The notes beneath the pieces were generated by a model, which worked only from the letters and a program-made list of their open reading frames with translations, did no database searches and had not been told where the DNA came from. The translations under genes and the position numbers were made by a program. Shown piece by piece: positions 36,749 to 48,348 of a DNA stretch of 64,000 nucleotides. Within the stretch, counting starts at the first letter, position 1, and every line of letters starts with the position of its first letter. The stretch lies in NCBI RefSeq assembly GCF_000003815.2, contig NC_049980.1:19121988-19185987 (forward strand), written 5' to 3'. Origin of the DNA: Branchiostoma floridae. Taxonomy: Eukaryota; Chordata; Leptocardii; Amphioxiformes; Branchiostomatidae.

Positions 36749-38399
36749 TACATGTACACACTTAGGTGCAACCCAGTTTATTAATATATGCCTTCACATG
36801 CAGAATCTGATGTATATACCAAGTACAAAAGTTGCAATATAGACTGAAAATGTGAAAAACACAATCTTTGTTGTTGTCAGCTAAATAATAAAGAGTATGA
36901 TAGGAAATCAAAGGGATTTTATTGCTTTCAATCAGCACGTTCCTTATCATCAGATTACATGATTGCCATAGTGATACAATGTGCAAGCGTTAAGCTGAAA
37001 TTCAAGGCTATTATTCAAAGCCACCACACTGCTTTTACGCCAGTATTTTAGACAATGAGATCTAAAACAAGACTGCATGATACTAAGGCCTTATCGATTC
37101 CATTGCTTGTTCTCTGAATTTTATAGAAAAATAATTCATCTTTTGGTGTCGTATCATTACAGCCAGTAGGTACCCATCCGGGTAATGGCTATTGAGGCTG
37201 TTATCACCGTACAGCTCCAACCAGAAAATCCTCAGACTGAAACCACTTACCAACTAGGAACAGGAGCTCAACTGTGAAGCTGATAACTAGCTGAGCTACA
37301 GCCTGAAAGTTTCACCCTTAAGATGGAGGTGCCAAAACATTCAACATGCGTTAACTTTACTTTGCTTAAACACGGACTATGAGGACCCAGGGTTCTCTAG
37401 CATATAGTTATCTTCCGTCAGGGTTTTAATAGCTAAATTGACTCCTTACAGTATCCTCCCAACATTATAAATGGATTGTACTCTGTATTGGGGATCTCTA
37501 ACCGTCTGACCACAGGAACAATGGTCTGGTATTACAGCAGACGACAGGAAGTGATTTGCATATTACCTGACATCTCAGGTTTTGGTAAATCCTGCATTTT
37601 TGTCCACTAAATTCTTACGAAAACCAGATTGTTGCTGCAAAGCTAAGACCCATGCCAATACTGTACTACAATACAATCAATTTGTTTTGACACAAGAGCT
37701 CAGGCATTGTATATGTCTTCAGTTTCAAATCCTTGCAAAGACCAGCCCCTGCCAAGCTTGTCCTTATTATTTGCAACTTTTTCATGCATTCTCACTGAAA
37801 AAAATGGCACTGAAAATATATCATTCTCGACGAAGGTAAAGATTCTGTATCAGATATGTCTGAATGTTGCCTCTTCATGATGTCTCGGTTTCTGGCTGGT
37901 ACAGCTGATGTTCGTTGATATAGTTTATGACAGGGTCAGGGACAAGGTACCGTATGCTCTCCTTTCGTCTCAGGGACCGCCTAAAAGAAATAACATATTA
38001 CTTTCAAAACTTAGAACACCTGACAGACAGAATTACATAATTCATGATAATTACATGATTGTACATTGCATAATAATCACCTAAGGTACCTAATGTCAAA
38101 AACATTGACAGAACTAACAATTACGACACAAATTTACAAGTCTGGGTTGCCCTTAAGGGCACACTGTACTCCAGAGGAGAGGGCTATTTCCTAAAAGATC
38201 ACATCTTTATGTACACAAAATCGACTTAATTTGTAAAAATTAATCACAGACTAGAAAGGCCGACATTTGCTTGGGAGCAAATACAGCATATTGCAATCCA
38301 TCTTCATCCTGGAAAAAATCCCCAATTCAACAATTTAAAGTAATGTTTGCTCAAAGGGAAAATGAAGTACTGTGGTCACTTGTCCTACAAACCTTCACG

Positions 38400-38840
38400 C
38401 CGAATTTTAGGTCATTTGGTTTCAATACAAGGGCATAGGAGCCAAAAATATACATTTTTTAGGTAAAAATGGCTAAAAATCCCCAAATAACTAATTTTTA
38501 AGTAATCTATGAAGAAACTGTTGATGGGGTCCTGTTGTCCAATGCACCTTTGTACCAAAGGTCCAATGCACCTTTGTACCAAATTTCAGGTCATTTGGTT
38601 TACATACAAGGGCATACAAGCCCAAAAGATACATTTTTAGACAAAAATGGTCAAAAACACTAAAATAACTCTTTTTTGGAGTAAACAATAAAAAAAGCGA
38701 TAATGGTGTTCTGTGGTTATATGTCAAACGCACCTAGTTACCAAATTTCAGGTCATTTGGTTTACATACAAGGGCATAGGAGCCAAAAATATACATTTTT
38801 TGGTCAGAATGGCCGAAAACCCTAAAATAACTAATTCTAT
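38400..38840. repeat. Three-copy tandem repeat, period about 170 bp, in an intron of NMNAT copy A
   Basis: AGGTCATTTGGTTTACATAC and AAGGGCATAGGAGCC with a following ATACATTTTT recur at about 38408, 38589 and 38749. The units are diverged by 10-20 percent by eye. The surrounding 38000-39900 shows no other supported feature. Confidence 0.75.
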
Positions 38841-41800
38841 AAGCATACTTGATACAGCCGTTACCTCTGTGAAAGTGGAGGTATTATTTGGGGTGTGTCT
38901 GTTTGCATGTGACTGTGGTCAGCATAACTTAAGAACCTCTGGTTGATTGTGATGATATTTCATATATCATGTGAGTTGGTCTTGGGAATATGAAGTCAAT
39001 TATGGCCTCCTGTTGGTTTTCCTTGCTGCTGCAGCAGAAATTCCAGATTTTGTATTTTTTGTCCTATTTGGTAGCAGATATCATTTGATGTAAGGAGGAA
39101 ATAGTGCAGGTTTGCATCCCCTAGCAGCTTGTTCTGGACAAGCAGGGGCATTTTGTTTCAGTCTTTCAAGAATCAAAGAGGATAACTGTACAGTAGGAAT
39201 GGTGGATATCCATGACATTAGGTACACAGGTGGCTCAGACAGAGATGTACACTATTAGGTGCAGATTATGTCACATAATTTGCCTAATTAATGAGGAAAT
39301 TCAAGGAGAAGACAAGGAGAAATACAAGGAGAGACAGGGTCAGAAACAAAGTCGCCAGAAAGATGGTCGGAAACAAACCTGTCGTACAGTTCATTACCAA
39401 GCAGAGGGTACAGTGGTTTGGCCAATGACCAAAATCCCAGACACACCACCACCCCTTAGAGCCTACACCCAGAGGGAGACCACGCCGCTGATGGATAGAG
39501 GGAGTAGCAGAGTCCCTCGGTACACATGGCTCTTCAGGAGGCTCCAAACCGGTTGAAAAAACATCATCTACACCTGCCTGCAACACCTACCCATGCATAA
39601 GTGGCAGGAGAAGGTAGGAAATAAAGTGGCAAGATAAAGTAAGTAAATAAAGTAAGTGAGGAAGTTTCACAAATAATTCTGTGTTTTCATAGTATGAATA
39701 TCAACATAATGCAAAACAAAATTTTGTTCTGATATTTGAATTCATATGGACCAATGGCTCTAATAAATGAAAAATCTTACTGCAATGATAAAATGTAGAC
39801 CACTTGTAATATTTGCTATACTGGAAAAAGGTTGAATGGCTAGGCTACTTTGAAAAAGTGACACTACTCTACTTGATACATTTTTCTTCCGAACAATTCT
39901 TAATCAATTACCTGATCTTTGTAGAACTTATCTCATTCTGAATCCATTCTGTCACTACATGGATGTTGTTCTGAAGGGAAAGCAACATGTGATTATAGAT
40001 ATTTACCACCATGAAAAGTGGAGATTACCGTTAATTCCATATAATTATAAAATGAAAGTATTGTTGTGTGTTTACGTGCATGTGTGTGCACACGCTTGTT
40101 TCCAAATATATGTATTTGTGGTCAGCATAAGTTATGATGGACAGATGAAATGTTAGAAAAGCAATTACATAGAATTATAATTTTTTCCCAAAACATCCAC
40201 AAGGAAGTATAAGTTTACAGGTGTTCTAAACAAACCCGAACTTTAATGTTACTGAAGATGTTGTATGGATTAGCCATTTTTTTACATCAAAGAATACAAT
40301 TACCGGTACCTGCAAAAATTGTTATTCACAGTAATTAATATATAGAATATTTTTTGTAGAGCAGCACAAGCCTATGCATTGCCTGTAGTACACGCTTCTT
40401 TGTTAAAAAAATAAGTAGGCAAAAGGGATACACACCAACTAACATTGTATTTCTTTATTGTACAAACTACTAGATGGAGTTTGGAAACTACTTTCTCATG
40501 TCATAAGTATCAGTTTAAGCTAACTTTGATGGCGCACATTAATTCCTTATACCTGTACCCACACTTTAAGGAGCTTATAATATAAAGGCCAATTTGCTAC
40601 ACCAGAAAGTTGGTGAATGGTTTCATTAATGGTGAAAATTTGCTGAGTGGTAATTTTTATTTTTATTTTTTTTCCCAAAAGATAGGAGCGAGCGAATCCG
40701 TGAACCAAGAAATTAAATTGGTGTGGCCTAATGGACAATCAATTTTGAATTCAAACTTTGTGTTTTATTAGTTACACTTACAAATATATTAATTCCAATA
40801 TATACTGGCTACACAACCAAAAGAATTTTACCTGGCTAGTGCATACGTTATTTATTCAAAAAGCCAGTTTATTTACCAACTTGATGAAACAATCTGGATG
40901 ATAGACTGTAAATGTAACACACTCATTCTATGGAAATCAGAATGTCAAAACAGATGAATCTGTAGATCCAACAATTGAAAGGAACTGGATGAATTGTTTT
41001 AAGTTTAATAGAGGGAACTTGATTTTGCTGGGATGGAAAGGCGGTGTCTGAAGTGTTTTAAGATTGTGGTTGAAACAATACAGTAAAACAGTAGTAAGAC
41101 TGCTCAGTATGAAATCCAGAAACATAAAACCACCATGAATATTGCATTTGCAGTGTCCAAGTTTCCTGAGACACCTCAAGCCTTTCCAAACTCATAAAAT
41201 GCTGCTCAGAAGTTGTGGACCATAGTGAATTTTCTTGATTACTAAAAAACATGACAAAAGTACAATGAATACTGCAGTACCCCAATTTTCCACTGTGCAC
41301 CTTAGAATGCTGCTCAGAAGTTATGAAGCATACATTTTTGATTATGTACTAGGAAACATGACAAAAGGTTGAGTACCGTTGTGTTGTGTTTTCCTCCTCT
41401 TCCTGGATGGCCCGTCTGTTTCCGACTCTGTCACGCTGCCGTACTTGTTCTGGACCTGCCGTTTCATGTGCCTGGCCACCACAACAGATGACAGCCAGCT
41501 GTCCTGTTCACTCTCCCAACTGTCCACTCTGGTGATTTAAAAGTCATTTAAACAAAATTATAAAACAAACATAAAAACATATTGAAAATGCATTCAAGTT
41601 TGTGAGAAATTAATTTCATGGTAACAGGAAAATGGAGTGTTTGCAGGGGTTTTGAGTTCACGGTAGCGCCAATTGTACAGTGGGTTTTTAGTTCATGGTA
41701 GCGCCATGTACTTTAGTCACATACTGTAATGAAAATATGTTTGCAGTTGTTTTGCATTGAAGCAGCCACCATAAAAACCATGGACATAAAACCACCTTGA

Positions 41801-42990
41801 ACATTTTTGCATTTGCAGTAACATCTTTGGAATACAATGCAAAGTATGACCACAGACAAAGGATCTAAGAAATGGCAGACCAAATTGAAAGAAAATTTCT
41901 CTCTCACCACTGTAAATTTTAACTTTTCGATGCATTTTCAAGGGAATGATTAATGCTGTGAACTATCACTGCAAACTTATCACACTGCAATTTACACAAT
42001 TATACTCTGTCTTCTGTTGTGTTACTAAACTTCTTTAAACTGCAAAGTGAAAGATAATATAAAAGTCTTGATTTTCACAGCATTGTAAAATTCAAGTGCT
42101 GAATGAAATGAATTACAGTTTACTTTGGACTCTTTCCTCTATTGGGTCTGACACCTTCAGATGTTTACAAAAAACTATGCTGGCATCTAAACAACCTTGT
42201 AGACAACATTGATGAAAAGACAAATAAAAGATTGAGTAATGCTAATTGTCTTTGGATGACGTGATCAGAACACCATATATAACGTTAGTACCAAATACTG
42301 CTACTTACCTCACCCAGTCTGAAGTAGCAACTGCCAGTTGTGCCATGGCAATCCTATCTGTACTGGGCACCAATCCCTGTTGAATTGAATCAATATGGTT
42401 CATTCAAAGTTTCACAAATTCCTAGCACAGCTCAAAAGCATGTACTGTATAGACAATGTAGTAATTTCTTACAGTATTGTACATTGCTTTTCAATGCAAC
42501 ACTTAAAATGGAGGTTTGCAAAAACGTTTCTATTTGTATCACAATAGAATGAAGGCTGATTAGGAAAAGCAACCCACGTAGTAAGAACATTGAAGTTTTA
42601 GTTACTGTACATTGACATTGTATGCATGGTACAGGTACATCTAAGCTATCAGGTTCCAATCAGTTGATAAACATGTAAATGCTTAATATTTGAAACAGGA
42701 AGACAATTTTTTTACCTTTTTACCATATCTGTCATTTGTTGGCGACATGATCCCTTCTTCTTCTTCTTCTTTCCTACTGCCTAGCCTCAATTTTTTGAGA
42801 TTATTGGCAGACAACGCATGGTTTAATTACAATACAAGTGACCAGAACAAATAGACATGGGAAAAATGAAGGAAAATGCTGAGGGAAATAAAAACAAACT
42901 GATTTTCTGTGTGCAAAAAGACAGGACAGGTGAATTAAGTGGGTTAATAGGACACGTATTTACATATATACAAGACGTGTGGGGGGTGGC

Positions 42991-45900
42991 TCAATGCAGC
43001 AGGGTCCTCCCCAGCTCAGTTTTGAACTGGGAGAGAGACCCCGCCTCCGCCACACCAGGCTCAAGTTCATTCCACTCTCTGATGGTACGAGGGAAGAACG
43101 AGAGCCTGTAGTAGTTGTTCCTGCACGCGATGGCCTGCAATGTTTGTGAGTGATTGGTGCGGCGGGAGCATCGAGCCACCGGGACAAGCATGGTCGTGTG
43201 AGGTACGTACATGATGTTGTTGATGATTTTGTACAAGGTGACCTGGCGGGCAATCTTCCTTCTAAGTTCGAGGGACTGCCAGCCAAGATTGTGAAGCATG
43301 GAGGTAACTGAGCTTGTGCGTCTGTAATCGTTAAATACATATCGGGCAGCTCTTCGTTGAACCATCTCTAGGCTACTCACCTGGGCCTTGGTGTGAGGGT
43401 CCCAAACACTACAGCCGTACTCGAGACATGGTCGAACCAGAGCCATGTAGGCTCTCTCTTTGGCCGCAGTGCTGGATATCCGCAGGCAGCGTCGTAACAT
43501 TCCCAATGTCCTGTTAGCTTTTGATGTAGTTTTTTCAACGTGTTTGCCCCAGGTCAAGTTGGAAGACATATGAAGGCCAAGATATTTTGTGGAACTTACC
43601 TTGGTCAAGGGGTGTTGGTGGAGTGAGTAGGGGAATGTTATCGGGTTTCTGGAGGCTGGGACCGACATTACTTCGCATTTGGATGGATTAAAGGCCATAA
43701 GCCACGTCTTCTCCCATAAACAAATGCTATTTATGTCGTGCTGGAGTTTTTCACAATCATTCTTTGTCTTCACACTCATCTGCAAAATACAATCATCGGC
43801 AAATAGTCGGACTTTTGCATGTGCAGCATGTGATGGCAGGTCGTTGATGTAAGCTAGAAACAATATTGGCCCTAAGACTGTTCCCTGAGGAACGCCAGAG
43901 GTTACAGGTACAGGGTCAGAGCGCTCACCGTCTAGTACTACTGTCTGTGAACGGCCCTGAAGGAAGTTCTGGATCCAGGTTAAGGTTTTACCTGTAATAC
44001 CATAAAACTGGAGTTTGTGTATTAACCGTAAGTGGGGGACCTTGTCAAAGGCTTTTGCAAAGTCCATGATTATGAGATCAGTCTGAATCCCATTTTCCCT
44101 GTTATGTGCTAGGTCATCCGTAAGTGACAAGAGTTGAGATTCACATGACCTACTATGTCTAAACCCGTGTTGGAGATCATAGAGAATGTTGTTGGAGTCA
44201 AAGTGATTCATCATAGTACTAGCTATAACGTGTTCCATGATTTTAGAGCATATACATGTCAACGAAATTGGTCGGTAATTTGCCGGGTCTAGGCGGTTCC
44301 CTTTTTTGTAGACGGGAGCTATGTTAGCCTCCTTCCAGGCCTCTGGCACAGAGCCAGTGTCGAGGCTTTTCTGGAAGATGGCTTGGAGGATTGGGCTTAG
44401 TGTGGAGCTTAGTTCTTTCAGCACACAAGCATGGACATGGTCAGGGCCACATGCTTTGTGAGGGTTTAGATTAGCCAGTAGTTCATTTATCCCATTTGTG
44501 TCGATGTTGATATCCTTCATTGGGGGATGCGGGCTAGGCCCCATGTCAGGCATAGCGTCATCAGGAGGTTCAGTGGAGAACACAGATTGGAACTGTTGGT
44601 TTAATAGATCGGCTTTTTCCTTGTTGTCCGAAATCAGTGTGCCTTCGTTTCTAAGATTAGAGACTCCAGCTCTTTCTGACTTCATGCTCTTCAGGAAACT
44701 CCAGAACTTTTTGGTACCTTGCTTACTTGTGGAAGTAGCATGGCTTTGTTCGGGGTCAGTTACGTCCATGTCAAGCACTACATCCTCAATGTATTTCCAG
44801 TAACACTCTTTCATCTTCTTATTAATGTCTTTCTTGAACTGGTTTAGTTTGTCTTTCCTTTCAGTTGAGTTTTGACCAATTGTTTTTCTGTAAAAACGGT
44901 CTCTTTTTCTCATCATTCGCTTAAGTTCAGGGGTTATGTAAGGGAGATGTTTCTTGCCGCTAGACATTTTGGTAGGTACATATTTATCAACACACATGGA
45001 TAGTTTTTGAGTGAAATTGTTGTAGAGCTCGTTCACATCTACGTCGTCTTCTACCAATTCTAGGAAATGAGTTTTGTAGTCTTCCATTTCATCACGGAAT
45101 TTGTCCCAGTTGGAACGTTTGTACAAGTACAACTTACGAGGTTTGGCTTTTTGCTTTTGGGGCCGTAAGTCTGCCTCAATGAATACTAGGTCATGATCGC
45201 CAATGGGGGGTAAAGTACGTACACTGTTGACACAATTATCATTTGACATGAGGACAAGGTCCAACGTGTTATCGTACCTGGTTGGCTTATCCACAACTTG
45301 TGACATGTTTTGATCACTAAGCAGTTCCATGAATCGGCGGTGCAGACCTGGGTAGGGGCAGTCTGGCTTAAGTACAGGCTGCTGAGGGTCTGACCAATCC
45401 CACCCTGGGAAATTGAAATCACCGATAATCCATACATGGTTATTACGTTTGTTACATATTCTTTCCATAGATTCTTCTAAACAGTCCAAACTTACGCTGT
45501 CTCCTACCTGAGGTCTATAGTAAGCACATATATTCAAGCACTTGGATCCTACCAGATTAATCTTCACCCAAACCATTTCACAGTTGGTCTCAAGGTGAGG
45601 TTCCTGTGTACATATGAATTCATTGGAGACAGCTATCAAGACACCACCATGGCTGTCCTCCGGTCTATTCCTATAGAACACTTGCATGTTGAGGTGGCTT
45701 GGGAAGTATTCTGAAATATTGCAGGAGCTATCCAACCAAGTCTCTGTAATCACTAAGATGTCTGGTTTTGTCTGATCTACTAAGGTTTCTAGTTCGACTT
45801 TTTTATTTCGAAGGGATTGGAAATTTGCATTGATCAGCCGTAATGGCCTAGCATTGGACCTGTGTTTGTTTTGAACAGGCGATTTCGGGGAAGACGCAGC

Positions 45901-46584
45901 TTGCGGCATTCCTGGGCTGTCATTACTTAGGGGGCTAAATGGATTAGGGGAGGATAGGTCGCGGGAGTCAGAAAAGAATGTAGTTGATAAGTTTGGAAGT
46001 CCACAATTTAAACATATCCATGACACATTCGAATTGCTTAGATAGGGATACATGAAAGAACCGAGGCCTTGACAATCGTGGTGAAACCAGAAATCGCATC
46101 TGTCGCAACAAACCGCTTTGTGCTTAAAAGTCACCGCCTTTCCACAAGAACCGCACGGATACTTTGGAGGCCGAGGACCAGGGTTGGTTTCCAAGTCAAC
46201 GGCCTGTGCCATCAGTACGGAACAAATGTAGAGTAGGCAGAGTCTGTCTGATGTTCTCAAATATCTAGCTTGTTTCAAGAGGATCCCAGCAGAACTGAAA
46301 TTCAGATTTTGCCAAGAAGCAATTTCTTTGTCATTTAAACTAAGGACGGGGTACCATAGGGATGGTAATGGCGGTCGCGGCTGAGCGCTACCACCGGGAA
46401 ACATGTAACATGGCGGCTTCGTCCTGCGTACTTTACCTGGGCCATGTCCGATAGTTGAGGCCTGAATCGTGTTGAGAAATAGCAAGAGAAAGACCACTGA
46501 CCTGGAAATCATCAGCGACATGACGGCGGGAGTACAGTGGGCTGGAGAGATTGAATAACTCACGTGAAAAGTAGCCTCCTTCAC
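42991..46584 (-). CDS. LINE polyprotein: 2A-like motif, PHD finger, APE endonuclease, reverse transcriptase
   Basis: An unbroken frame of 1197 codons. Its first 20 or so codons fall in a nested MITE, so the true start is probably Met22 or Met25 (MSLMISRSVVFLLLF). Residues 116-137 form a hydrophobic run followed by DLETNPGP, which fits the D-x-E-x-NPGP consensus of 2A ribosome-skipping peptides. Next is a PHD-type finger (C144, C147, C160, C163, H168, C171, W189, C191, C194). The AP-endonuclease domain follows (INANFQSLRNK, ITETWLDSS, IIGDFNFPGWDWS, GDHDLVF). The reverse transcriptase domain has KKGNRLDPANYRPISLT, SGVPQGTVLGP and the catalytic FADD at 928-931. The C-terminus carries RPCLEYGCSVW and LGWQSLELRR. 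All catalytic landmarks are present and there are no stops, so the copy may be competent. The exact clade (CR1, L2, Crack, Rex1) is not decided. No separate ORF1 was found upstream. Confidence 0.93.
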   Translation of the reverse strand: MKEATFHVSYSISPAHCTPAVMSLMISRSVVFLLLFLNTIQASTIGHGPGKVRRTKPPCYMFPGGSAQPRPPLPSLWYPVLSLNDKEIASWQNLNFSSAGILLKQARYLRTSDRLCLLYICSVLMAQAVDLETNPGPRPPKYPCGSCGKAVTFKHKAVCCDRCDFWFHHDCQGLGSFMYPYLSNSNVSWICLNCGLPNLSTTFFSDSRDLSSPNPFSPLSNDSPGMPQAASSPKSPVQNKHRSNARPLRLINANFQSLRNKKVELETLVDQTKPDILVITETWLDSSCNISEYFPSHLNMQVFYRNRPEDSHGGVLIAVSNEFICTQEPHLETNCEMVWVKINLVGSKCLNICAYYRPQVGDSVSLDCLEESMERICNKRNNHVWIIGDFNFPGWDWSDPQQPVLKPDCPYPGLHRRFMELLSDQNMSQVVDKPTRYDNTLDLVLMSNDNCVNSVRTLPPIGDHDLVFIEADLRPQKQKAKPRKLYLYKRSNWDKFRDEMEDYKTHFLELVEDDVDVNELYNNFTQKLSMCVDKYVPTKMSSGKKHLPYITPELKRMMRKRDRFYRKTIGQNSTERKDKLNQFKKDINKKMKECYWKYIEDVVLDMDVTDPEQSHATSTSKQGTKKFWSFLKSMKSERAGVSNLRNEGTLISDNKEKADLLNQQFQSVFSTEPPDDAMPDMGPSPHPPMKDINIDTNGINELLANLNPHKACGPDHVHACVLKELSSTLSPILQAIFQKSLDTGSVPEAWKEANIAPVYKKGNRLDPANYRPISLTCICSKIMEHVIASTMMNHFDSNNILYDLQHGFRHSRSCESQLLSLTDDLAHNRENGIQTDLIIMDFAKAFDKVPHLRLIHKLQFYGITGKTLTWIQNFLQGRSQTVVLDGERSDPVPVTSGVPQGTVLGPILFLAYINDLPSHAAHAKVRLFADDCILQMSVKTKNDCEKLQHDINSICLWEKTWLMAFNPSKCEVMSVPASRNPITFPYSLHQHPLTKVSSTKYLGLHMSSNLTWGKHVEKTTSKANRTLGMLRRCLRISSTAAKERAYMALVRPCLEYGCSVWDPHTKAQVSSLEMVQRRAARYVFNDYRRTSSVTSMLHNLGWQSLELRRKIARQVTLYKIINNIMYVPHTTMLVPVARCSRRTNHSQTLQAIACRNNYYRLSFFPRTIREWNELEPGVAEAGSLSQFKTELGRTLLH

Positions 46585-46729
46585 CGGCCTCTCTGCCGAT
46601 TTCGCCTAGCCCGTACAAGCTTTCCGGTGTATATTCCTTTCCCGGCATATTTCCTTTCCCGGCATATTCCCGGTTAAAAATCGCGAAAAAAATTGCCAAG
46701 CTTCCCAGAGAGGCCGGTGAAGGAGGCTA
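46572..46729. mobile_element. 158 bp MITE nested in the LINE 5' region
   Basis: The TIRs are about 24 bp and start TAGCCTCCTTCACCGGCC at both ends. They are flanked by the 9 bp direct repeat CGTGAAAAG (46563-46571 and 46730-46738; 8 bp if one base is assigned to the TIR). No coding content. It supplies the first codons of the LINE ORF by accident, which shows that it inserted after or together with spread of the LINE copy. Confidence 0.85.
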
Positions 46730-48348
46730 CGTGAAAAGGCCCCCGGCACCGAGGCAGAGAGCGGGTGCCAGAGACGGTCGGGATGAGCTCGCCCTCCCAC
46801 CCTCAGAATCGGGTGGCAAGTTTTCTACGTTTTTCCTTGTTGGCAAGCTTTACCTTTGGTCCTACACACTTCTAGATGTCCCTAGTACATATAGACAGCT
46901 TATCGGGAACAATTGGGGGAATTTATAGTAAGTTAGAGGGGAAAAAAGGAGAGGGTAAAGAGGGAGAGCTAAGGGGAAGCGTGCGGTGGCGACGCATGCG
47001 CACTAGTTACCTTCGATCACTTTATAGAGACCTGTCCTCTCCAGATGATCACGGGCAAGCTCTGAAGGGTGGGACCAAAAAATGAACTTTCCATAATTGC
47101 ACCACAAGGTAAAGCCATGCATGCAAGATAATCACTTCAAAATGCAAATTGTTCAGTTACCCCCACTGCAAAGCTGCATTTGTCATGATCAGGTTTCTTT
47201 TTATATGTACAATAAGACTGAAGATTGAAATAACACCAGGATTTCATCACCTGTTCTAATGGGTCAGTCCAGCCCATGAGAAAGCATTTAGGGGTCAAGG
47301 TTAAAACATGGCAAATCTAAAGGACTTTAATTTTGGTAAAAGACTAATAAATCTATTTGAGCCAAATTTGCCCAGGAAAACAATTATTTCAAGCCGAGTG
47401 TGTAAAAGCACAATCTCACATTGATCAGTGAATAATAAGTTAAAACACATGTTCATGTGATTTTGCACAAAGTTACCTTGTACACACACATGAACATATG
47501 AAATGGCCTTTACACATCATAAATACATTTGAGAAAGTAAAAATATGTTATACAATAATGAACTTCAAAGTAGAAATGCATTGATTTAAAGTTAATGGCA
47601 CAAAAGTTTGTGACAAAATTATTACAAGATACATATTGGATAAAGTTTTAAAAAGGATAGTGTGCTCCTACCTCATAGTGGTCAGTATGGGAAGACTGCT
47701 TAGAGAAGCCAGAGGGGAATCAACGGAGTTGAGTGGAAGAGTTCTCCTTGTTGTTATTCCATAACTTTAAAGTGAAGTGAAAATCTGTTGGATATGTAAG
47801 GAGGAGGGCCAAGGCCATATACCAGAGCTTCTACTCTTCTGATGCCAATAAGATGAAAAAGATGGCACACATGCAAAGAGCGCCTTGGGTTGTAAGCACC
47901 TGTCCGGTTTAATAAACGACTGTCACCTTCCAATATTAAAGCACCAGGCCAAGCAGAGAAAGCACCTTATGACCTGGCGGAGAAACAGACATTAAAAAGG
48001 GACACATTGACAACAACAGAATAGTTGTAACAGTTAGGTAGGGAACAAAGTCGCCTGTTACATTTTTTTAGACGACTGTTGGTCATAAACACATGATATC
48101 CAAGTCAAACCTGGGCATTCACACGCAGACGCCCCCCTCCCCTCCCCACCCCACCTCCGACTACTGTTACTGGTATTCGCACTTCCGCTTTGTAATATGG
48201 AAATGCCTTACCCTGAAATGTCTGCAAGAATAAACACACAGAAACAAAGAAACTCATGTCTGGGAGCCTACCAAAGCTAGGGTTTCTAGAGGAAATACAT
48301 ACCAAAAAGACGTAAGTGCATGTTGGTTATGGGGTTAAAACTGCCGCT

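Larger units (their letters stand above)
42754..47010 (-). mobile_element. Nearly full-length CR1/Jockey-group LINE inserted in exon 2 of NMNAT copy A
   Basis: The 5' end is at about 47010 and the 3' end at 42754, in the same orientation as the host gene. It ends in a short (GAA)n tail, typical of LINEs with microsatellite tails. Host exon sequence resumes exactly on both sides: GTGATCGAAG before, GGATCATGTCGCC after. Compared with the uninterrupted exon of copy B no host base is lost, and the repeated GAAG could be a target-site duplication or part of the tail. One long ORF fills 42991-46584. A MITE is nested in the 5' region at 46572-46729. Confidence 0.9.
37875..48348 (-). pseudogene. NMNAT copy A: nicotinamide mononucleotide adenylyltransferase gene, exon-deleted and split by a LINE
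   Basis: Exons recognisable on minus, by alignment with copy B: E1 part 48303-48348 (GSFNPITNMH; the rest is in the N run), E2a 47011-47061, E2b 42716-42753, E3 42309-42376, E4 41377-41528, E7 39912-39970 (ending EISSTKIR) and E8 37875-37980 ([15 protein letters not shown], stop TGA). Two faults are seen. First, E2 is interrupted after GAAG by a 4.26 kb LINE. Second, the exons equal to E5 ([12 protein letters not shown]) and E6 (VISRAGSNPEKF) of copy B were not found in 39970-41377, although there is no N there. Joining E4 directly to E7 shifts the frame (the missing 128+102 nt are not a multiple of three). The lost part holds nucleotide-binding residues in this family. A pseudogene is therefore the best reading. 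The other residues are remarkably well kept, so loss is recent or an unseen transcript form exists. Confidence 0.8.
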
